36,969 nucleotides of DNA from Streptomyces niphimycinicus (GTDB lineage Bacteria; Actinomycetota; Actinomycetes; Streptomycetales; Streptomycetaceae): the NCBI RefSeq assembly GCF_018883605.1, contig NZ_JAHLEM010000091.1:1-36969 (forward strand), written 5' to 3'. Positions within the stretch are counted from its first letter, which is position 1; the number at the start of each line of letters is the position of its first letter. This document shows, in pieces, positions 8,424 to 17,400 of the stretch. Made by a program: the position numbers and the translations under genes. The notes beneath the pieces are model-generated. The model searched no databases. It was not told where the DNA came from and saw only the letters and a list, made by a program, of their open reading frames with translations.

Positions 8424-8438
8424 CGGCCGAACCGGCCG
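8424..8438. terminator. Possible bidirectional terminator hairpin
   Basis: CGGCCG-AAC-CGGCCG forms a six-base-pair GC stem with a three-base loop in the 33-bp gap between the convergent DUF2264 and OppF-like genes. No T-run follows, which is common in high-GC actinomycetes. The position is good, but the stem is short. Confidence 0.4.
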
Positions 8439-8445
8439 CCTGGGG

Positions 8446-9519
8446 TCAGCGTCTCTGGTCGGCTTGGTGATCGCCTGTGTTGCTCGGCGCTGTAAGCCGA
8501 TTCCCTCCGGAGCCGTGCAGCCAGCAGTGTGTCCACTGCCCGGAAGGGAACTCCGTCCGGCCGGGGAAGGCCCGGCGGCACTCGTCGCGGGCCGAAGGGC
8601 AGCGGGGGTGGAAACGGCAGCCTGGCGGCGGGCTCACCAGACTCGGGGGCTCTCCCGGCGACACGGTCCGGTCGAACGCACTGCCCAACTCCGGGTTCAT
8701 CAGCCGCTCCGGGTCGGGAGAGGACTCGAGCAACAGCCGAGTGTAAGGGTGCTTGGGATGCTGGATGACCTCCTCGGTGGGTCCCGACTCCACCAGTTGC
8801 CCGGCGTACATCACACACACGCGGTCGGCGAGATAGCGTGCGCCGGCGATGTCGTGCGTGATGTAGAGCAGTGACAGGCCGTCCTCGTCCCGCAGCCTGG
8901 CCAGCAGGTTGAGCATGTCCAGCCTGATCGACACGTCCAGCATGGAGATCGGCTCGTCACCGAGCAGCACGCTCGGCCGGACCGCGAGCGCGCGGGCGAT
9001 CACGACGCGCTGCCGCTGGCCACCGGACAGCTCGTGGGGCAGCTTGTCGATGAAGTGCTCCGCCGGTGTGAGGTTCACCCTTTCCAGCAGCTCCAGGACC
9101 TGCTGCCGCCGTTCGGCCTTCGAGGCCGCCGCATGACCGTGCAGTCTCAGGGCCCGCTCGATGTTGTGCCGTACCCGGCGCATGGAGTTGAGGGATCCGA
9201 ACGGATCCTGAAAGATCATCTGCACGGACGAGTGGTACGCCTTGGCGGCCTTGGTCCCCGGCCGTACGACGGTGCCCTCCAGCCGGATCTCCCCGTCTGT
9301 TACGGGGTGGAACAGTGCCAGCAGCCGGGCGAGCGTGGTCTTGCCGCTGCCGCTCTCACCGACGAGGGCGACGATCTCGCCGCGGTGGAGGGTGAGGTCG
9401 GCGTTCTCCACGGCACGGACCACCTGTGTCCTGCCCAGGACGCCGCTGACGTCGAAGTGGCGGGTCACACCGACCGCCTCGAGCACGGGTGTCGGGACGG
9501 GAGTCTTCCGGGCCGTCAC
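8446..9519 (-). CDS. Opp/Dpp-type ABC importer ATPase, OppF/DppF-like (357 aa)
   Basis: This is the second ATPase of an oligopeptide/dipeptide-class ABC importer. It shows Walker A GESGSGKT (54-61), Q-loop QMIFQDPFGSLN, signature LSGGQRQR, Walker B VLLGDEP and H-loop YITHD. The C-terminal oligo_HPY extension has the Cys-rich PPPGCRFHPRCP...C...HCW pattern; such cysteines bind an iron-sulfur cluster in some Opp ATPases. Start is a GTG overlapping the stop of the preceding ATPase gene by four bases (GTGA), indicating translational coupling. It is last in the five-gene importer operon. Opp-class importers also carry oligosaccharides, which fits the neighbouring glycosidase genes better than peptides do. 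Confidence 0.93.
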   Translation of the reverse strand: MTARKTPVPTPVLEAVGVTRHFDVSGVLGRTQVVRAVENADLTLHRGEIVALVGESGSGKTTLARLLALFHPVTDGEIRLEGTVVRPGTKAAKAYHSSVQMIFQDPFGSLNSMRRVRHNIERALRLHGHAAASKAERRQQVLELLERVNLTPAEHFIDKLPHELSGGQRQRVVIARALAVRPSVLLGDEPISMLDVSIRLDMLNLLARLRDEDGLSLLYITHDIAGARYLADRVCVMYAGQLVESGPTEEVIQHPKHPYTRLLLESSPDPERLMNPELGSAFDRTVSPGEPPSLVSPPPGCRFHPRCPSARDECRRAFPGRTEFPSGQWTHCWLHGSGGNRLTAPSNTGDHQADQRR

Positions 9520-10571
9520 AGACTCATCTCCTTAGGGACGGGGCCGGCGTCGTTCCCGGCCGTGCTGTGCAGATGGCAGGCGACGTGGCCCCCGCCCCGC
9601 GGCATGAGCAGGGGTGTCCGGTCATCGCACGGTTCGAATCGCCGTGCGCAGCGCGGATGGAAGGCGCAGCCGGGCGGTGGGTTCGTCAGGCTCGGCGGTG
9701 AGCCGGGAATGCCGTGCAGTTCCTGCCTGGGGGCGAACAGCGGCGGGAAGGAGTCTCGCAGTCCGCGGGTGTATGGGTGCTGGGGGTCGCTGTAAAGGTC
9801 TCTCGCGGCTCCCATCTCCACCACCCGCCCCGCGTACATGATCGCGATCCGGTCGGCCAGTTCGAGCAGCAGTGACAGATCGTGGGTCACGAACACGACC
9901 GCGAAGCCCAGCCGTGCGCGCATGTGCAGCACCTGGGAGAGGATCTGCCGCTGCATCACCACGTCGACGGCGGTCGTCGGCTCGTCCATGACGACGAGTG
10001 CGGGTTCGCAGGCCAGGGCCAGGGCGATCGAGGCGCGTTGCCGCATGCCGCCGGACAGCTCGTGCGGATAGGCCCGCAGGCGGTCCGGGGAGATGCCGAC
10101 CATGGCGACCAGTTCGGCCGCTCGGGCCCAGGCGGCCTTCTTGTTCATGCCGCGGTGGTGCTCGCGCAGAGCGTCGGCGAACTGTGCGCCCAGCCGCATC
10201 ACCGGGTTGAGGGCGTCCATGGCCGACTGCATCACGATGGCGATCTCGCTCCACCGCAGTCGGCGCAGCGCTCGCTCGGAGAGCCGCACCAGGTCTACGG
10301 GGGGTCCGCCGTCACGGTGCAGCCAGATTTCACCGTCCGTGGTCACCGCGGGCATTCGCTGTAGCCGGGTCAGCGCGGTGATCAGGCTGGACTTGCCGCA
10401 CCCCGATTCGCCGGCCACCCCGAGGATCTCGCCCCGGTGCAGGTCAAAGGTCAGATCGCGGCAGGCGACCACGCCCGGCTCGGGGGCGGGCTGGACGTAT
10501 TCGACCGTCAGGTTCCTGACCTCGAGCAGCACCTCGTCGCGTGGCGCGTCGTTGCGTGGAGAGTCGTTCAT
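9516..10571 (-). CDS. Opp/Dpp-type ABC importer ATPase, OppD/DppD-like (351 aa)
   Basis: This is the first ATPase of the importer, with Walker A GESGCGKS (54-61), the QSAMDALNPVMRL loop, signature ELSGGMRQR, Walker B LVVMDEPTTAVD and H-loop FVTHD. The C-terminal domain ends with PPPGCAFHPRCARRFEPC and a later Cys-His pair, as in the partner ATPase. I start at the ATG at 10571, which overlaps the permease stop by four bases (ATGA); the frame is open far upstream, but that part is a shadow of the permease gene. The next gene also overlaps by four bases, so both ATPases are made in step. Confidence 0.93.
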   Translation of the reverse strand: MNDSPRNDAPRDEVLLEVRNLTVEYVQPAPEPGVVACRDLTFDLHRGEILGVAGESGCGKSSLITALTRLQRMPAVTTDGEIWLHRDGGPPVDLVRLSERALRRLRWSEIAIVMQSAMDALNPVMRLGAQFADALREHHRGMNKKAAWARAAELVAMVGISPDRLRAYPHELSGGMRQRASIALALACEPALVVMDEPTTAVDVVMQRQILSQVLHMRARLGFAVVFVTHDLSLLLELADRIAIMYAGRVVEMGAARDLYSDPQHPYTRGLRDSFPPLFAPRQELHGIPGSPPSLTNPPPGCAFHPRCARRFEPCDDRTPLLMPRGGGHVACHLHSTAGNDAGPVPKEMSL

Positions 10572-11491
10572 CGTGGGATCTCCTGTTCCACCGGCTCCGG
10601 TCGGGCGGCAATCGTCCTGGCGCGCTTGTCGACCTGCTTCACCAGGCTGCGCCGGGCCGCCTTGAGGCGGGGGTTGGCGATCTCGTCGATGCCGAAGTTC
10701 ACCAGGCCCGCCGCCAGTCCGAGCAGCGCGATGCAGGCACCGGGCGGCACGAACCACCACCACAGGCCGCGCAGCAGTGCGGATTGCTGGTTCGCCTGCT
10801 GGATCATCGTTCCCCAGCTCACGGCGTCGGGACTGGTGATCCCGAGGAATGCGAGTCCGGCTTCGGCGAGCACCGCTCCGACGACCGCGTGCAGGAACAT
10901 CGCGGAGGTCCATCCGGCCAGATGCGGCATCGTCTCGACGAACACCAGCCGCCAGCGGCGTTCGCCCAGCATGCGCATGGCGACGATGAAGTCGCGGTTG
11001 CGCAGGCTCAGGGTCTGGGCCCGCAGGGTACGGGCGCCTCCGGGCCACCCGAAGAAGCCGATGAGCAGCCCGATCATCAGTACGCCGCCGCCTTGCAGAT
11101 AGCCGGCCACGACCAGGATGAGCGGGAACACGGGAAGGACCAGGAACAGATTGGTCAGGAAGGTGGTGCAGGCGTCCGCCTTGCCCCCCGCGAAGGTGCC
11201 GATGACGCCGACGAGCACGGCGATGGCGGTGCTCAGGATCCCGGCGATCAGGCCGACCACGACCGATCCGCGGGTCCCCGCGAGCACCTGCGCCAGCACG
11301 TCCTCGCCACCGGTGGTGGTGCCCAGCCAGTGCGCGGCCGACGGCGGTTGCCCGGTGGCGCCGTAGTCGATGGCCCGCGGATCCAGGCCGAGCAGGCTGT
11401 TGAGAGCGGGGCCGAACAGGGCGAGCAGACCGTAAACGGCGAGGAGGCCCAGGCCCACGCGGACCTTCCAGCTATGGGCGAAGTTCTTCAT
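10568..11491 (-). CDS. Opp/Dpp-type ABC importer permease, OppC/DppC-like (307 aa)
   Basis: This is an inner-membrane permease of the binding-protein-dependent transport family. Hydrophobic segments occur near residues 12-30, 72-100, 110-130, 135-150, 195-215 and 245-265. The cytoplasmic EAA-type loop is represented by NRDFIVAMRMLGERRWRLVF. The N-terminal single helix plus periplasmic loop (GTTTGGEDVLAQVLAGTR) is typical of OppC/DppC. It starts three bases after the upstream permease stop and overlaps the OppD-like gene by four bases. It presumably forms the channel with the OppB-like permease. Confidence 0.92.
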   Translation of the reverse strand: MKNFAHSWKVRVGLGLLAVYGLLALFGPALNSLLGLDPRAIDYGATGQPPSAAHWLGTTTGGEDVLAQVLAGTRGSVVVGLIAGILSTAIAVLVGVIGTFAGGKADACTTFLTNLFLVLPVFPLILVVAGYLQGGGVLMIGLLIGFFGWPGGARTLRAQTLSLRNRDFIVAMRMLGERRWRLVFVETMPHLAGWTSAMFLHAVVGAVLAEAGLAFLGITSPDAVSWGTMIQQANQQSALLRGLWWWFVPPGACIALLGLAAGLVNFGIDEIANPRLKAARRSLVKQVDKRARTIAARPEPVEQEIPR

Positions 11492-11494
11492 CGC

Positions 11495-12577
11495 TCAACT
11501 CACCTCCCGGGTACGCGGGTCCAGCAGGCTGTAGACCGAGTCCGCCACGAAGTTCGCGAACAAGGTCGCGAGGGTGATCAGCAGGAACACCGCCTGCATC
11601 AACGGGTAGTCACGCTTGTCGATCGCGTCGAACAGCAGGAATCCGATGCCGGGATAGGAGAAGACCATCTCGGTGAGCAGGGATCCGCCGACCACGTGGC
11701 CAAGGGCCAGCGCGAAGCTGGTGAAGCTGGGCAGGATCGCGTTGCGGGCACCGTAGCGGGTCATCACCCGCCAGGTCGACAGTCCCTTGGCTCGACCGAG
11801 CTGCACGTAGTCCTCGCTGATGGTGGTGACCGTCATGTTGCGCATGCCCATGAGCCAGCTCCCGGCCGAGGCGAAGACGATCGTCGCCACCGGGAGGATC
11901 CCGTAGTGCAGGACGCTCAGGAGGTAGCCGAAGGAACCGGGGGCCTCGTCGGGCGAGTATCCACCGGACAGCGGGAACCAGTGCAGGTGGAACGCGAGCA
12001 CCCAGACGGCGAGGAGCGCCACCCAGAAGTAGGGCACGGAGGTCGTGAACATCGCCAGGGGCGTCAGGACCGAGTCGGTGAGTCGGCCGGGGCGCCATCC
12101 GGTGACGATGCCCAGTACGACCCCGATCACGAAGGCCAGCAGGGTGGCGACGCCGGCCAGCATCAGCGTCCAGGGCAGACCGGTCGCGATGAGGTCGGAG
12201 ACGGGCACCGGGAAGCGGCTCACCGACACGCCGAAGTCCAGATGCGCCAGATTGCCCAGGTAGTCGAGGTACTGCTGGAACAGGTTGGTCTTGGGGTCGC
12301 CGAAGAGCGCCCGGATGTTGTCGATGGCTCCGGGTGGGAGCTGTTCGCCGCCGGAGGTCTTCTGGAACTGGCGGAGGATCGCCTCGGCCGGATCACCGGG
12401 CATCAACCGCGGGATGAGGAAGTTGGCGGTGATCGCGGCCCAGGCCGCGGCCAGATAGAAGCCGGTCCTCCTGAGGAGGGGCAGCCACCGGGATGCCCGG
12501 CGTCCGCGCCGGGCGGCGGAGCCGGGGGCCGGCAATGCCCCCGGCTCGTCCGCGATGAGAAGCGATGACTCAGTCAC
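11495..12577 (-). CDS. Opp/Dpp-type ABC importer permease, OppB/DppB-like (360 aa)
   Basis: This is the first permease of the importer. An N-terminal helix (FYLAAAWAAITANFLIPRL) is followed by the family's MPGDPAEAIL motif and a long periplasmic loop, then five more membrane segments. The EAA-type loop reads YVQLGRAKGLSTWRVMTRYG, and the typical SYPGIGFLLFDAI segment follows. Start is a GTG preceded by GAGGACGAGGACC, 16 bp after the binding-protein stop. The N-terminal tail of ~35 residues before the first helix is longer than usual. Tight spacing with its neighbours supports one transcript. Confidence 0.92.
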   Translation of the reverse strand: MTESSLLIADEPGALPAPGSAARRGRRASRWLPLLRRTGFYLAAAWAAITANFLIPRLMPGDPAEAILRQFQKTSGGEQLPPGAIDNIRALFGDPKTNLFQQYLDYLGNLAHLDFGVSVSRFPVPVSDLIATGLPWTLMLAGVATLLAFVIGVVLGIVTGWRPGRLTDSVLTPLAMFTTSVPYFWVALLAVWVLAFHLHWFPLSGGYSPDEAPGSFGYLLSVLHYGILPVATIVFASAGSWLMGMRNMTVTTISEDYVQLGRAKGLSTWRVMTRYGARNAILPSFTSFALALGHVVGGSLLTEMVFSYPGIGFLLFDAIDKRDYPLMQAVFLLITLATLFANFVADSVYSLLDPRTREVS

Positions 12578-12593
12578 GTTGCGGTCCTCGTCC

Positions 12594-14270
12594 TCACGTG
12601 GCCGGCTTGAGGTTCTGGAGGGTCATGGTGAAGTCCGGACCGTTGATGACGTGCGGCACGTGGTCGGACTTGCCCGGTTCGGGCCAGCCCTGCCATCGGC
12701 CGGCGTTGATGTCGATGAACCACACGGTCTGGAAGAGCGGGCGCAGCGGGACCTGTTCGGCGACGATCTTCTCGACCTGGGCCGAGAGGCTCTTGATGCG
12801 CTCCGGGTCGTCGGTGCGGCGCATCTGGTCGAGCAGTTCGTCGGTCTTCGGGTCGCGCCAGCGGACCGTGTTGTTGAAGTTGGAGTTCTGGCCGATCGGC
12901 TTCGCGTACTTGCTGTCCAGCATGGAGGAGTAGGAGTTGTACACGCCTTTGCCGGAGCCGGCGTAGTTGAACGCCATGCCGAAGTCGCCTTCGTTCACCT
13001 CCGGATCGAAGCTGGAGGACTGGACGGGCGACAGCTTGACCGTGAGGCCCAGGGACTTCTTGGCCTGGTCGGCGAAGCCCCGGGCGAAGGCCTGCCAGTT
13101 GGCGTACTCCTGGATGAACTTCAGCTCCAGGGGGTAGGACTTGCCGCCCTTGACCAGCTTGCCGCCCTTGACCTGGTAGCCGCCGGCCGCCAGTTCCTTC
13201 CTCGCCAGTCCGACGTCCTGCTTGTTGGTCTTCCCGCGGTACCGCTTGGCGATGAAGTCGCTGTACGTCTGCTCGTCGAGGCCGGTGATATTGGCCGGGG
13301 CCTGCCCGGTGTCGCTGAGGGCCAGCATCTTCCGGGCGTCCACGGCCGCCAGGATGGCGCGCCGCACGTGGACGTCGTTGTACGGCGCTACGGCGTTGTT
13401 GAAGTACAGCGCCGTGCTGCCGCCTTGCGGGTAGACGCGGTAGAGGTTGGTCTTCGGGTTCTTGGCCACGAACTCCGTGTCGGCGTCCGCCCACGCGGTC
13501 GTGGCCAGGTCGAGTTCGCCGCTGAGCAGCTTGGGCTTGGCGGCGTCGTCGAGCAGAGCGGGAATCTTGATCGTCGGGACGGCGACGGGCTTGCCCCAGT
13601 AGTGGTCGCGGGTCCGGTAGGTCACCTGCTGGCTGCTGAAACTCCCGACGGTGTAGGGGCCGGTTCCGACCGGATTCGGGTCGGTCCAGGACTTCAGGTC
13701 CTTTCCGGCCCACTGGTGCTCGGGGACGATGTCGAGTTTGCCGGCGCCGAAGCTGCTGAGCTCGGCGTAGGCGGGATGGTCCCAGGTGACCTTGACGGTA
13801 TGGGCATCGACCTTCGTCACCTTCTTGTACGAGACGCCGGCGACGTTCAGCTCGGGCTTGTCCAGCACCATCCGGAGTGTGAAGATCACGTCGTCGGCAT
13901 CGAACTTCCGCCCGTCCGACCAGCTCACGTCGGGGCGCAGGTGAAAGGTGAGCTCGGTTCCGTCCGAGTTCCAGTCGAACGACTTCGCCAGCCAAGGGTC
14001 GATCTTCGCGCCCTTGGTGTAGTCGACTCTCACCAGTGGCTCGAAGATCAGCCGTGGGGCCGGGCTCTTGTCGCTGGCCGGTGAGTAGATGTTGAAGTTG
14101 CGCACCCAGGTCGTGACGGCCCCGGCGGTCATGGTCAGCGCCCGGCCTCCGCTCGCGGTGGAGCCGGCACTCCCGGTGGTGCCCCCGCTACAGGCGCCCG
14201 CGCCCAGGGTCAGAGATATCGCGATGCCGACGGCGCCCAGTCGGCGCCGACCTTTCTTGCACGGAAACAC
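12594..14270 (-). CDS. Lipoprotein solute-binding protein, family 5 (SBP_bac_5), 558 aa
   Basis: This is the extracellular solute-binding component of the importer. A positively charged start (CKKGRRR) and a hydrophobic stretch end in GAC27, a lipobox-type cysteine, so it is probably membrane-anchored after lipidation. Family-5 hallmarks follow: IDPWLAKSFDWNSDGTELTF, LRPDVSWSDGRKFDADDVIF and PVGTGPYTV. I start at the GTG at 14270 because GAGGAG lies six bases upstream; a longer frame lacks a ribosome site. Family-5 proteins bind peptides, nickel or oligosaccharides. Beside a GH101-like enzyme and sugar regulators, an oligosaccharide or glycopeptide ligand is the best inference. Confidence 0.92.
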   Translation of the reverse strand: MFPCKKGRRRLGAVGIAISLTLGAGACSGGTTGSAGSTASGGRALTMTAGAVTTWVRNFNIYSPASDKSPAPRLIFEPLVRVDYTKGAKIDPWLAKSFDWNSDGTELTFHLRPDVSWSDGRKFDADDVIFTLRMVLDKPELNVAGVSYKKVTKVDAHTVKVTWDHPAYAELSSFGAGKLDIVPEHQWAGKDLKSWTDPNPVGTGPYTVGSFSSQQVTYRTRDHYWGKPVAVPTIKIPALLDDAAKPKLLSGELDLATTAWADADTEFVAKNPKTNLYRVYPQGGSTALYFNNAVAPYNDVHVRRAILAAVDARKMLALSDTGQAPANITGLDEQTYSDFIAKRYRGKTNKQDVGLARKELAAGGYQVKGGKLVKGGKSYPLELKFIQEYANWQAFARGFADQAKKSLGLTVKLSPVQSSSFDPEVNEGDFGMAFNYAGSGKGVYNSYSSMLDSKYAKPIGQNSNFNNTVRWRDPKTDELLDQMRRTDDPERIKSLSAQVEKIVAEQVPLRPLFQTVWFIDINAGRWQGWPEPGKSDHVPHVINGPDFTMTLQNLKPAT

Positions 14271-14429
14271 AGCGTCCTCCTCGGGGTACCGGCGTCTGCG
14301 GCCGAAAAGCACCGCAGGGAAGTTCTCGGACTGTAGGGGTACACCGAGGAAGTCGGCCAGAATGGTGGCTCAACCGAACAACATTGATCACTTTAGCGAT
14401 CGCGAAGCCCTATTTCCGGCCATGGCGAT
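14271..14429 (-). other. Promoter region of the importer operon
   Basis: These ~160 bases between the GH101 terminator and the binding-protein start carry no gene. They include a relatively AT-rich patch (about 14375-14415) with TTGATCACTTTAGCGATCG, in which two GATC tetramers flank an eight-base core. This could hold a promoter or regulator site for the importer, but I cannot define -35/-10 boxes or a convincing palindrome. Confidence 0.4.
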
Positions 14430-14467
14430 GGGGCCCTCCATGACCTGCCGTGGTCGTGGAGGGCCCC
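14430..14467 (-). terminator. Strong terminator of the GH101 gene
   Basis: GGGGCCCTCCATGAC (14430-14444) pairs along all 15 bases with GTCGTGGAGGGCCCC (14453-14467), with one G-T wobble and an eight-base loop. It starts 14 bases past the GH101 stop codon. It separates the ROK-regulator-GH101 transcript from the importer operon, which therefore needs its own promoter. No U-tract is visible, as usual in Streptomyces. Confidence 0.85.
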
Positions 14468-14480
14468 GCGATACGGCGCC

Positions 14481-17400
14481 TCAGTGCGCGGCGGAGACGG
14501 TGAGGTAGTCGATATTCGGCCCGTCGTCCTTGGCGGAGGTGAGGCGGATCGTGTTCCGGCCGGCCGTCAGCGGCACCTCCGCCTTGGCGTCGGACCACGT
14601 CGACCATGAGCCCGTGGGCGGGTAGGAGTCCGTCCCGATCTCCTGGCCGTTGACGGAGAGGGTCAGCGGCCGGTCGCCCGAGAGGAGGGCGTAGCGGATG
14701 GTCAGGGCGTAGTCGCCCGGATCGGTCGCGTCCACGGTCCACTCGGTGGAGTTGCCCGGACCGGATGAGTAGTTGACGTAGCCTTCGCCGCTCTGGCCGC
14801 GTGCGAGTGTCTCCACCGTCGCGCCCTTGAGGTCGGCGTCCTCCGCCTCGCAGCGCACGCCCGGCCGACAGTTGAAGGTGATCTTCCGGTCGGCCAGCGC
14901 CGTGACCTGATGTCCGCCGTGGCCTGCGGTCGCCTCCCCGCTGAGATGGTACGAGCCGGGTGGCATATCGGACGGGGCCTGAAGCGTGTAGTCGGCCTCC
15001 AGAGTGGCGCCGGGCGCGAGGGCCTTCGCCGTGGTCGGCGAGGCCGGCTTCAGCGTGAAACCGGAGGGCGCGGTCAGCTTCAGGTCGACGTCGGTCAGTG
15101 TGACGTCCGCATGGTTGGTGAATCTGGCCGTGACCGGGACGGCCTTGCCCGCATCGGCGTCGACGTTCTGGATGGACAGGCCGACCGCTCCGGTCTCCGG
15201 GCAGCCGGAGCCGGACGTGGAGGCCGGGCCGAGATCGTCGACCACCAGGTCGTCCACGGTGACGGCGCCCTTGCCACCCATCGAGGTCAGCGCCAGATAC
15301 GGGTCACCGCACTCGGCGCCGCCGGTGCCGAACACCGTGGCGTATTCCTTGCTGGGCGCGCTGTCCTGCGGCGGCCCGCTGTCGTTCCAGCCCGGGGGAC
15401 GGGGGTCGTCGGCCGCCGGAAAGCTGTCGAGGTGGCGGCCGGTCGTGGCCGGCAGGGCGTCGTCGACGAGGGTCCGGTCCGTGGTGCCCGTACCGCCCGA
15501 GCGGACCTGCAACCGGTACTGGCCCGCCGTGTCGGACTGGTACTTCAGAGCCACCCGATAGGTACGGCCGGGCTTGAACTCAAGAGTCTGCGGGATGGTT
15601 CGCCAGACGTCCCCGCTGGAGACACGGAAGGACTTGAAGGAGAAGTCGCCGTTGATGGTGTCGCGGGTGTACCCCTTGTGGCGTTCGGCGCGGTGACTGT
15701 GCGGGTTGTCGACGCCGGAGCCCTCGCTGTTGACGAACGGTCCCCAGGCGCGGTCGGCCGCCTCGAAGTCCTCGGAGAGGTAGTGCCGCCCGGCATTCGC
15801 GGGGGCCTTCGTCGGGTTGACCCGCACGTCGGCGAAGTCGGCGGCGCCCTCGCCGCCTGCCGCGCCGGAGAGGCTGATAGTGGCCGTGCTGTGGCCCTTC
15901 GGGACGGTGAAGAGGACGTGCATCTTCTGGAATGTCGTTCCGTTCCAGACGTTCACCGGATCCTTCTGCTCGGCGGGCGAGGTGTCGGTGGACCTGGTCA
16001 CCGCGGCACCGCCATATCCGCCGACCCCGAGGGTGGCCGTGCGCCCGCCGGTGACCCGTACATACGCGGAGGCCGAGTACGTACCCGGTTTCAGGCCGCG
16101 CAGCCGCTGCGTCAGCCGGCCGGCCCCGGCGCCGCCGAAACGGACGTACTGCCATCCCTTCTCGCTGGTGTCGATGCGGGCGTCGCCGTCGCGCGACCAG
16201 GCGTCGAAGGTGTGGCTGTTGAAGGAGCCGTCCTTGACGATCGCGCCTTCGCCCCACACGGTCTTCTGCTCGGCCGCCCGGCCGCGGTAGAGGACGTAGG
16301 CGGTACGGGCCTTCGCGCTGATGGTGACCTTGCCGTCCGTCACCTTCAGCGTCTTCTTGTCCTGCCGGCCGGTGTCGGTGAGCCGGTACAGCGTCACCGA
16401 GTCCAGGCCGCGCCACTTCTTCGGCAGCTTCCAGGTAGTGGTTCCGCCTTCGTCGTTCCAGTGGTAGATCTTGGTCTGCCGCTTCGGGTCCCAGGGGAGG
16501 AAGAGGGTGTTGCCGTCGGCGAGCTTGGTGTCGCCCTGGAACATCTGCCAGGTCCCGGAGGCTTCGGTGGAGTACACCCCGTCGGTGAAGTCGACACGGT
16601 GGTCGGTCCACTTGGTGATCGGGAAGTGCTGCATGAACTTGGTCGGCAGGTTGTTGGTGAAGACCTTCCGCTGCCATGCCTGCACATCGGTCTGGCCCAT
16701 CCAGCCGCCGTAGGAGAGATTCGACATGCCTTTGAGGAGCGTCGCGTCCTTGCGGTACCAGATGTCGCGGTCGGTGTTCTGGATGAACCGGATGATCTGG
16801 GAGCGGACGCCGTTTTCCTCGTACTGGCCGGAGCGGTGGTACCAGAGCGTGTCCCGGTCGAGGAAGTCCTCGAACTCGGTGTGCACCATCCAGTTGTGCC
16901 GGTGCTGAAGCCGGGCCAGCTCGTAGGCGTCGTAGCCGCGCGCGAAGTACACATCGTTGTAGATGAACGCCAGTTCCGGAACATCCTTCGCGAGCTCGTC
17001 CAGCCGCTTGCCGAAGGCACCCGACTGCACGTCCTTGTCGCGATTGATGTGGTATGAGACATCCCGGTAGATCCAGCCAGTGTCGTCCGGGCCGTTGGTC
17101 ATGTCCCAGCGAAAGCTCTTCGCGTCCGGGTATGCCTCGGTGGAATTGATGTGCACCCCGATCGCGGCGCCGTACTTCTTGGCGCGTTCGACCAGGAAGT
17201 TCAGGTCCTTCTTTCCTCCCGTGCCCTCGTTGATGTGTCCCCCGTAGTCGGGGTGGGCGTTGTCGTGGCCCTCGGCCTGGTAGCCCTTGAGCTGCACGAG
17301 CTGGCCGAGCCCGTCGGTCAGCAGGCTGCCCTTCTTGATGTCGTCGAGAACGCGGGTGAAGGGATGGCTGGCGAAGCTGTTGGTGTTGTATTCGATGTTG

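Noticed and set aside
10541..12568. 675-codon plus-strand open frame
   Set aside because: It mirrors both permease genes; its composition (Gln/Glu/His-rich) is typical of antisense to membrane proteins.
14910..17057. 715-codon plus-strand open frame
   Set aside because: It is antisense to the GH101-like gene, with no family motifs or ribosome site.
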